A DNA stretch of 33,345 nucleotides from Chrysochromulina parva. Lineage: Eukaryota; Haptophyta; Prymnesiales; Chrysochromulinaceae. The notes beneath the pieces are model-generated. The model was not told the origin of the DNA. It worked only from the letters and a program-made list of their open reading frames with translations, and searched no databases. The translations under genes and the position numbers were made by a program. Where the stretch lies: positions 1-33,345 of the forward strand of contig PJAB01000224.1 of the NCBI GenBank assembly GCA_002887195.1. Direction: 5' to 3'. This document shows positions 1 to 7,445 of this stretch, one piece after another. The number at the start of each line of letters is the position of its first letter. The stretch's first letter is position 1.

Positions 1-30
1 TACGCCCTTGGCCTGCGCACCTTCCTGGAT

Positions 31-70
31 TTAAATATCATTAAATATCATTAAATATCATTAAATATCA
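31..70. repeat. (ttaaatatca)x4 tandem decamer upstream of typA
   Basis: Four perfect head-to-tail copies of ttaaatatca lie about 130 bases upstream of the typA start codon. They form an AT-rich island in otherwise GC-rich DNA. One repeat per helical turn could present a regularly phased binding or bending site in the promoter. That role is inference; only the repeat is seen. Confidence 0.9.
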
Positions 71-203
71 ACTTTCGTCCTCCTTTCGTTGCATCCGCAA
101 AAGAGAGACCCTTTATACTTGACTTGATGCGAAATCGTGGGAAGATTCAGGAACTTGTCACGCAGGCTTCCGCTCTCCCCGTCGCCGAGACTCCATCTCC
201 GCA

Positions 204-357
204 ATGATGGCATGCTTGTCCGTGTACGCGCTCGCCCTGGCGATGTCGCGCTCCCTCCCACTGCGTGGCGGGACGTGCGTCGCCACACGGGGCAGTGTGC
301 TTCATATGAATGCCGTCGCGGAGGCCACTCGTACCGATCTGCGCAACATTGCGATTG

Positions 358-388
<31 letters not shown>

Positions 389-2554
389 TGTGGATGCGAT
401 GCTCAAATCGGCGAACATCAAGGGAGACGATACGTTTTTGGACAGCAACGCTCAGGAGCGTGAACGTGGCATTACCATTCTTGCAAAGAATGCGGCGCTC
501 ACATGGAATGGCGTCAAGGTCAACATCGTCGACACTCCTGGCCACGCCGACTTTGGCGGCGAGGTGGAGCGTGTGCTCGGCATGGTGGACGCCGTGCTGC
601 TGCTTGTGGATGCGGCGGAGGGCCCGAAACCGCAGACGCGCTTCGTGCTCAAAAAGGCGCTTGCCATGGGCCACAAGGTGCTTGTCGTCGTTAACAAGAT
701 CGACAAGCCTGCTGCGCGTCCTGACTACGTGCTCGACAAGACCTTCGACCTCTTCTGCGAGCTGGGCGCTACGGACGAGCAGACCGACTTCCCTGTGGTG
801 TACACGTCGGCGATCAACAAGGTCGCTGGCCACGAACCGAATGCGATCGGCACGGACATGTCGGCCCTCTTCGACAAGATCATGACGCTCCCGAAACCCA
901 AGGTGGCGAACGACAAGCCTCTCCAGCTCCAGATCTCGAACATCGGCTCGGACCCGTTCATCGGGCGGCTGGGCATCGGACGCATCACCGCGGGCAAGCT
1001 GGTCAAGAACACGCCCATCGGCCTCTCTGCGGGCCCTGGCGCGAAGGTTCGCCAGGTCAAGGTCTCCGAGCTCTTCAACTTCCAGTCGGCTGGCCGCGTG
1101 CCGATTGAGAGCGCCTCCGCGGGCGAGATTGTCGTCTTCTCGGGCGTGCCCGACTTCAACATCGGTGACACGATCGTCGACCTGGCCAACCCGATGCCAC
1201 TCGAGCCCATCGAGGTCGAGCAGCCCACGATGTCGATCACTATGGGTGTGAACAAGTCTCCATTCGCGGGTCGTTCGGGTGCCAAATACCTGACGGGGCG
1301 CAACATCCGCGATCGGCTGATGAAGGAGCTCGAGACGAACGTGGCGATGCGCGTCGAGGACACCGACGACGGCGATACGGTGCTCGTCTCTGGGCGTGGG
1401 TTGCTCCATTTGACCGTGCTGATCGAGAACATGCGGCGGGAGAGCTTCGAGCTCATGGTTGGCCCTCCGATGGTGATTGAGAAGACCGAGAATGGCGAGC
1501 GCCTCGAGCCGTTTGAGCTGGTGGGCAGATTGAAGGCAGATTGAAGGCAGATTGAAGGCAGATTGAAGCCAGATTGAAGCCAGATTGAAGCCAGATTGAA
1601 GCCGTTTGAGCCGTTTGGTGGGCAGATTGAAGGCAGATTGAAGGCAGATTGAATGCTGCCTCGAATCTCCTCTGAGGGCCGCGGAGGGCTGCTGATGGCC
1701 ACTGATGGCCGCTGAGAGTGCTGCTGTGATTGCTTCGGCAGGTGGACATCGAGCTGCCCGCGGAATACGCCTCGGCCGCGATCTCCCTGCTCAACGAGCG
1801 CAAGGGCAACATGATCGACATGACCGCGGTGACCAAGGAGGGAGGGCAGGTGAAATACTGAACGAGTTGCCCTGAGTGCCCCCTAATTGGCCTTAATTAA
1901 ATGCAATTGCCATACCTGCCTCGACTGCAGGTGATCCAATTCGAGGTGCCTGCCCGTGGCATGTCGGGCGTCAAGTCCAAGCTGCTCTCTGCGACACGCG
2001 GTCTCGCCGTGATGAGCTCCACCTTCGCGGGCTACAAGCCGTACGCGGGTGACTTCGGGCAGCGCCAGAAGGGCAATCTGCTCTCGGCCGAGGCGGGCAC
2101 CGCCACCGCGTATGCGATGCACAAGCTCGAGGACCGCGGCGCCTTCTTCTCCAGCCCCGGCGATGAGGTGTACGAGAACCAGATTGTCGGCGTCAACGCC
2201 AAGTCGGGCGATCTCAAGGCAAACATCTGCAGGTGATGAGCACTGATTGCATTCGGATTGCATTCAGATTGCATTCAGATTGCATTCTGAGTGCCTCTGA
2301 TTGACTCTTGAGTGGCTCTGAGTGCCTCTGAGTGCCTCTGAGTGCCTCTGAGCGTCTCGCTCATCAGGGCGAAGGCGCTGACGAACATGCGCTCGGCCGG
2401 CGCGGATGAAAAGTCGACCACCTCGACCCCGCTGCAACTCACTCTTGAGGATGCAGTCGAGTACGTCATCGACGGCGAGTACGTCGAGGTGACGCCCGAC
2501 GCGATCCGCATGGGCATGGCGCCCAAGATGAACAAGTTTGGCCAGAAGGTGTGA
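204..2554 (+). CDS. typA: TypA/BipA ribosome-associated GTPase, organelle-targeted, four exons
   Basis: Translational GTPase of the EF-G family that binds ribosomes and supports ribosome assembly and stress growth. Exons are 204-1520, 1742-1849, 1931-2232 and 2368-2554, giving 637 residues (E. coli BipA has about 607). All three introns are GT-AG, and joining them restores the family's C-terminal order. Visible motifs are G1 AHVDHGKTT (about residue 53), ERERGITI, G3 DTPGH (110) and G4 NKID (164). The C-terminal domain contains [22 protein letters not shown] and [11 protein letters not shown], and ends with LEDAVEYV...VEVTPDAIR. The roughly 40-residue extension before the G domain starts with a hydrophobic stretch ([11 protein letters not shown]) followed by Arg-rich sequence. 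This suggests a bipartite plastid-targeting signal, although a mitochondrial target is not excluded. ATG 204 opens the frame; a second ATG lies three bases later. The gene family is certain; the compartment is inferred. Confidence 0.96.
1521..1741 (+). repeat. typA intron 1 (phase 0), built of 11-bp minisatellite
   Basis: The 221-base GT-AG intron starts gtgggcagattgaag and consists largely of gcagattgaag/ccagattgaag units in tandem (about 1524-1600 and 1620-1652). At 1600-1620 it contains a second copy of the upstream exon end plus donor (gccgtttgag...gtgggcag), so the exon-intron junction itself has been duplicated into the intron. The final 90 bases hold ctgatggcc-type repeats and end ttcggcag. 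Confidence 0.9.
1850..1930 (+). other. typA intron 2 (phase 0)
   Basis: An 81-base intron, gtgaaatact...cgactgcag, comparatively AT-rich and without tandem repeats. Reading through it would stop after three codons (gtg aaa tac tga), while splicing joins KEGGQ to [10 protein letters not shown], as expected for TypA. Confidence 0.88.
2233..2367 (+). repeat. typA intron 3 (phase 2), two minisatellite blocks
   Basis: A 135-base GT-AG intron, gtgatgagca...gctcatcag. It contains about four units of attgcattcag/attgcattcgg (11 bp) followed by about five units of ctgagtgcct (10 bp). Removing it joins KANIC-R to [15 protein letters not shown], matching the TypA core. Confidence 0.88.
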
Positions 2555-3188
2555 ACAGTTGTTTTGGTACAGTGCGAGCGAGGCGGGCGATCCCCGCCAG
2601 AGCAAGCTCGACAGCAGCATCCACGGCGTTCTGCACCTCCGTCACCTGCGTAATAGCTGCTGGGACTCGCCTGCAGTGGATCCGTGGGAGAACCGTGCGT
2701 GTTCTCACTGGACACTGCGGCGCGCGCTGAGCGCTGAGCGTTGAGCTGCGAGAGAGTTTGCGGTGTGCGGTGAACTGAACGCGCACAAATGTGACGGGGC
2801 GTTGTGCATGTGTTGTGCGTTATGGGATCGTGCGCTGTATCGAGTACCGTCGGGTAGTTACTTGTCTGAACTGTGTCCAGTGCGAGCGCCAAAGAGCCCC
2901 GAAGACGAGCGGAACGCGGCGCCTCTCCTGAGAGATGCCTCCTGAGAAACGAGTTGCATGGCCGCGGAGCGGCCGCGGCGCGCCTGAAAGCTCGGAAAAT
3001 ATTCGATTTGCGCAATTTGGACGCGGCCGCGCCGGGGGCTGTCGGGTCACGTGTGAACGGGACGGGTGCGTCTGTGGTCTGACGTATGTTAGAGAAAAGC
3101 ACATCTATCAATACCTCGCGCAGGCACGAGAATCAGATTCCACCGTGGTCCAGACAGAATCTCTCACTTACCACGGCATACACGACGC
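2555..3188. other. Intergenic, no gene recognised
   Basis: This 634-base stretch separates the 3' ends of typA and the minus-strand gene at 3189, so it should hold two 3' UTRs and terminator or polyadenylation signals. Short open frames here show no recognisable domain. A GC-rich patch near 2960-3040 has overlapping NotI/AscI-like sites. Nothing else stands out. Confidence 0.6.
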
Positions 3189-3944
3189 TCAAGGGACAGG
3201 CATTCGTAGAGCTCGTCGAGCACGCTCGGCCTTGAGGCTTTCGAGACGACTCGTCGAGCTCCTCGATAGCACAATGGCGCCACGCATCTGGAATGCCCGT
3301 GGCGTGCCTGTGTCGCGAGCCGCGGCGCGCTGGGTGCTCCACACCCACGAAGAGCTCGTCGTGAGTTCGGGTGCACGCGTGCCAGGCGAGGCGCTCAGGG
3401 GCTCTAGCAGCTTCACCGAGGAAGACGCGCCACCACCCGCGCCCCTTGGCAGCAGCCTCCGCGACTCGCCTTGTGGCGCCGCCCGGGCCGCGTCGGCCTG
3501 GGAAGGCGTGAGCACCGGAGCATCGAGCGCGGGTAGTGAGCGAGCGGCTCGGCTGGCCTTGAGTGCTTCGACTTGGCGGTACGCCTCGATCCACGCCAGG
3601 TCATCTAACTCTCCCTCTCTCCTCTCACCCTCAATCTTGTTCTGACTCATACGCCGTCCCGGCGGATTGCGCGCGGCGTACTCCTTCCGGATGCTGGCAA
3701 TTCTGGTCACTTGACGATAGACGGCTTCCTCCTCGAGCCTGTGCCGAATAGGCAAACGCTGCTGCTCTTCGAGCAGGTCCCACCGCGGCGGCGGTACCAC
3801 CGTGTGCAGCCCCTTGGCGCGGGCCCGCTTGACGCGCTCGCGTGCAGCCGCTTGGCGCAGCCGGTGATCCAAGTCTTTTCCGGGGGAAGTTTCGGCACTG
3901 GCGGGCGCTTCCTCCTCTGTCTCCTCTGCTGTCGCGACCGCCAT
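3189..3944 (-). CDS. Hypothetical basic, helical protein
   Basis: A 251-residue protein of unknown function. The start chosen is the ATG at 3944 (MAVATAEETEEEAP). The frame stays open upstream to 4181, but that would run into the neighbouring cyclin-like gene. The N-terminus is acidic and Ala/Glu-rich. It is followed by a strongly basic region (RLRQAAARERVKRARAKG) and then by RWDLLEEQQRLPIRHRLEEE and VYRQVTRIASIRKEYAARN, which look like amphipathic helices. The C-terminal third is Ser/Ala/Arg-rich with a final helix SRLESLKAERARRALR. No signal peptide or membrane span is seen. It is divergent from the cyclin-like gene, with 235 bases between the start codons. I cannot name a family, and the C-terminal third could be wrong if an intron is hidden there. 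Confidence 0.6.
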   Translation of the reverse strand: MAVATAEETEEEAPASAETSPGKDLDHRLRQAAARERVKRARAKGLHTVVPPPRWDLLEEQQRLPIRHRLEEEAVYRQVTRIASIRKEYAARNPPGRRMSQNKIEGERREGELDDLAWIEAYRQVEALKASRAARSLPALDAPVLTPSQADAARAAPQGESRRLLPRGAGGGASSSVKLLEPLSASPGTRAPELTTSSSWVWSTQRAAARDTGTPRAFQMRGAIVLSRSSTSRLESLKAERARRALRMPVP

Positions 3945-4179
3945 GAGCGTTTCTAGAAAGGCACAACATGTGGAAAAGGCTTTCGCATGTTTGCTGCACT
4001 TGCATGCGTAACTTCGGCCTTGCCCATACAGGTACACGGCTCGCATGTAGTTTGCTTGTGGGTAACTTTCCGTGCAGCATGCATCGCTTTTGCAGCGCGA
4101 ATCTTGGTATTCACGAAGTTCTTGCAGTGGCTGCGCGCGCGCGCGCGCGCTGCCATACATCAGCCGCGCCGCCGAGTAC
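3945..4179. promoter_or_regulatory. Shared intergenic promoter region of a divergent pair
   Basis: The 235 bases between the start codons of the unknown basic protein (-) and the cyclin-like gene (+) must carry both promoters. The most obvious element is a run of nine GC dinucleotides at 4133-4150, about 30 bases upstream of the cyclin-like ATG. Alternating purine-pyrimidine tracts of this type can adopt Z-DNA. No convincing TATA box is visible. Confidence 0.5.
4133..4150. repeat. (GC)9 dinucleotide run
   Basis: Eighteen bases of uninterrupted alternating GC, directly before the chosen start of the cyclin-like gene. If translation began at the earlier ATG (4072), the run would encode an Ala-Arg stretch, which is one reason the later start is preferred. 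Confidence 0.9.
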
Positions 4180-5439
4180 ATGCCTCAAGCTATGCGCGCT
4201 ATCGACGAGGACATCGCCCGCGCGCACTATCTGCGCGACCAGGCCACACTCAGGGCCCTGGAGGGCATTTACGGCACAGATGATGTTGCCACATTCGAGC
4301 GTCGTGAGTATCTGCTTCGCATCATGCGACAGGATTGCGAGGATGCCATATGGAAGAGGCTCACGCGCGTTGTTCGTACCGAGGATCAAGCCAAGAGCGT
4401 CGAGAAGGGCGTGCAGGACGTGAAGAGACTGGCTGATGAAAGCGCCCGCTCCGGCCTCGTTCTGTTCGACAAATTCCTTGCCCGTCGTAAATGCTCGATG
4501 TGCCCTGAGCACGAGGAGGAATATGCCGAGCTTTGCGCGAATGTGATCATCAAGTTTGAGACCCGGGATCTAGAGCATCGGTTTCTCACTCTTCGTCAAC
4601 GAGTCCGCGAATACGAGATCATCCAAACCTGCGGCTGGGACATTGTGATCCGCACGCCAGACAGTGAGATCGAGCGGCTGCTTGCTGAGTCCCACCTGAT
4701 CCTGACCGAGCCCCTGCACGCTCGCATCTGGTCGAGCAGCCTCGCGTTTGCTAGAGAAGCGGTGCTCAACTTCTACATCTACCTCTCGCACACGCGCACG
4801 ACGATCGCAGTCGCTTCGATCTTGGCGGCGCTCCACTCACTCGCCGCCCGGCACCCCAATCTAGTCGACATCTGTCAGTCGCTGCAGTACGCGCGAGCCG
4901 AGGTCTCGAGGCGCCCCAACGGGCGTGCACCTGGCTCTGTGCACGCTCTGCCTTCTGTGCTGACCGGCCGCGTGCCTCTCCCTGCCCTGCACAGAATGGA
5001 GGAGACGGAAGGCGGCGCTGGGTCGTACGATCCCAGCGTGCTGCATGAACTCTTCCCTAAGTTAGGCGACGTGCCTCCGGGCGAGATGCTGTGCCACGCG
5101 TCGATCACCAACGCGGCCACCATCCTCTCGTCCAACTCGTTCGAGGGCTGGGTACGCAGCGACACTTCGCCGCCAGCCTCACACACGGCCCCAAGGATGA
5201 CGTCGCCGCCGCCCAAGAGGCTCAAAACCGAGGCGAAGGCGGCGGCCGAGGCCAGTCCGGCGTTGCTGCAGTTCTACGTCGAGGACGAGGACGAGGACGA
5301 GACGGGGTGGCTAGACGAGAGCGACGACGAGGTCGTGCCGTCAAGCCTGCCGTCATGGCTGCCGTCTCCGTGCACGCCCGAAAACGCCGACGAGGCCATG
5401 TACCACGAGGCCATGCGCTACGCCAACGGAAACGAGTGA
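4180..5439 (+). CDS. Divergent cyclin-fold protein (cyclin T/K/L-like)
   Basis: A 419-residue protein whose middle resembles a cyclin box, so a regulatory partner of a cyclin-dependent kinase is the best guess. Signs are LVLFDKFLARRK near residue 92 (compare the helix ending DRFL in cyclins), ELCANVIIKFET near 118 (compare the AxxxLAxKxEE helix), REYEIIQTCGWDIVIRTP near 144 (compare ExxILxxLxFDLxVxxP), and NFYIYLSHTRTTIAVASILA near 196 (compare the second-fold helix in which hydrophobic residues follow xPxxIAxAA). The usual Lys-Glu pair that contacts the kinase is not clearly conserved. The C-terminal tail carries PPKRLKTEAKA (about 343), a likely nuclear signal, and an acidic patch EDEDEDE (about 367). 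The start at 4180 was preferred to 4072 because the upstream extension runs through the (GC)9 tract and has no domain character. The gene is well supported; the family call is moderate. Confidence 0.62.
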   Translation: MPQAMRAIDEDIARAHYLRDQATLRALEGIYGTDDVATFERREYLLRIMRQDCEDAIWKRLTRVVRTEDQAKSVEKGVQDVKRLADESARSGLVLFDKFLARRKCSMCPEHEEEYAELCANVIIKFETRDLEHRFLTLRQRVREYEIIQTCGWDIVIRTPDSEIERLLAESHLILTEPLHARIWSSSLAFAREAVLNFYIYLSHTRTTIAVASILAALHSLAARHPNLVDICQSLQYARAEVSRRPNGRAPGSVHALPSVLTGRVPLPALHRMEETEGGAGSYDPSVLHELFPKLGDVPPGEMLCHASITNAATILSSNSFEGWVRSDTSPPASHTAPRMTSPPPKRLKTEAKAAAEASPALLQFYVEDEDEDETGWLDESDDEVVPSSLPSWLPSPCTPENADEAMYHEAMRYANGNE

Positions 5440-6017
5440 GGTTGCTGCGTGACGAAGCATAGCGTAGTTCAGCGCAAGGCAGCATAGACCCAGCTTCTCT
5501 GTCTCACGCCGCTCGTGTCCGAAAGAAGTGGCTCCGATCTCTCGGTTCGGGGGCGAGACGACAGACGAAAGCGCTTGTGCTCGTGAGAGAGCTTCAGCTC
5601 ATCCTCTCGGCTCGCACGGCATCCGGCTCGGCTTCCGGGAGTAGTCGATGTGTGTCGCATGCGGTGTGCGTGGAGGTTTTCGCTGGAGCGCGTTGAACTC
5701 GACGTCTAGAACCGCTGCTGCAGGCCGGCCGGGCTCTACCTCCGCACCGCGCACCAGACAAAATGTCTCGTCCCCGGCCTGCGGCGATTCGAATAAGAAA
5801 ATTCGATTGAAAACGAACGTACCGTACGCTACGGATCGACCGCGGGTACGGATCCGATCATGTCGACGACGAGGCGTGCGAACAACTGCCCTGCGCATTA
5901 CAAACTCTCGCCCGTCCCGTTGCGTTGCCACCGGAGATCAACAGATCATTCAACAGCCCGCATGCCAGCAGCAGCAGCTCACAGGGCGCCATTTCGACAC
6001 AGCTCGGCGGTCACTCG
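5440..6017. other. Intergenic between convergent genes, nothing recognised
   Basis: These 578 bases lie between the 3' ends of the cyclin-like gene (+) and the TPR gene (-). Short open frames on both strands are low-complexity and have no domain. An AT-richer patch (about 5790-5820, near ttcgattgaaaacgaacg) may contain 3'-end signals. Confidence 0.6.
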
Positions 6018-7408
6018 TCACTGACGACTGACCTCATCTACCGTACTTCTACATAAGAATCGCACCCGTCGGACGTCGAGCACCACGCCATGTGCTCGAG
6101 CAGCCTCGGCGAGCGTCGCGGGCGGCAGCGCGGCTGGATGCATGTGCGCCAGCCGACACAGCGCGCGCCGCCGCGCCGCCGCCGCCGCCACCGTGTCTTG
6201 GCTGCCGTCGACACTCTGCGCACGCGTCCATAGCTCGTCTGATGAAGGCACGCCACCGGCAGCCTCCGTGGCGGCCATTGTAGCTGCGTCCTCTGCGCCA
6301 AGCGCCGTTCCGAGCGCCTCGCGTGCACTCACGTCGCCCTCGAGGAGGCGACGGAGATGCGCAATCTCCCGCTCGAGCCCCCCAAAGGTGGCGCCGTGGT
6401 GGTCACCAGTGTCCGGGAGAGACCCTGACTTGGGAGCGCGCCTCGCCGCTGCACCCGCCGGCCCACGCCCGCCAAAGCCCCGAGGTTTGTGTGGCGCGGC
6501 AGCCGCTGCCTCCGCCATCGCCCGGCTGAGGGTAGCATCTGCCTTGTCGACGAGCGCCCTCAGCTCGTCGTCCGCGTCGCCACGGCGCGCGAGCACTCGG
6601 GCCAAGGCCAGCTGCACCTCCACGAGCTGCACCTCCACGAGCTGCACGAGGGCGGTCAGCTGGCCTCCGGCACCGACCGCAAGGCCGCCCGGGACGACGT
6701 CCAACGGCCCGCCCGTCGGCCCGTCGTTCACAACGCCGTCGTCATTCACAGCGCGCGTCGGCCCGGTCGTCGGCCCCATGTGAGCGTCGGCGAGGGCCGT
6801 GGCTTCGTGTGCCGCGCTCAGCACATCGCTCATCACAGCGGCCTGCCTCAGCGCCGTGGCCGCGCGCAGCCGGAGCTCGGCTTGTGGGAGCTGCCCCCAG
6901 ATGGTGTGAATGGTGCCGAGGCATGCGAAGCCATCCGCACGCCACGGCGCACGGTTGACCAGCCTCGCCGCGGCACAGAAGGCCACGTGACGCTTCCCCA
7001 CAGCGAGGGCAGCTCTCGCGAGATCGCCCAGACCGTCGACGGTGACGCGCAGCTCCACAGAGCGGGAGACCATGGCAAAGACGGCCTCGGGCGAGGCGGC
7101 GGCGCGAGTGGCCAAGGGCGTGGCAGCCGAGAAGGTCGACCAACGAGGTGACGAAACCTCCGAAGCACTGGGTGACGAAGCACTGGGTGACGAAACACTG
7201 GGTGCGACGCTCACGCCCGAGCTCGGCCCTGTGACGAAACTCGGCCCAGGCCCTGTGACGAAACACTGCCCTGCGCCGCCGCCGAGGCGCATGCGCGTCT
7301 GCTGCTGCCTGGCGACGGATGCGCGAGCGAGGCCAAGCCAGGCAACATGGGCGCCGAGATGGGCGGCAAGTCCACACGCGCTCGCGACGCGCCCGACGCC
7401 GGCCCCAC

Positions 7409-7445
<37 letters not shown>

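Noticed and set aside
147..1409. 420-codon open frame on the minus strand
   Set aside because: It lies entirely over typA exon 1, is His/Arg/Asp-rich, and has no domain; typical antisense shadow in GC-rich coding DNA.
4072..4179. N-terminal extension of the cyclin-like protein
   Set aside because: Would read through the (GC)9 run and promoter-like DNA; ATG 4180 gives a cleaner start, though the extension cannot be disproved.
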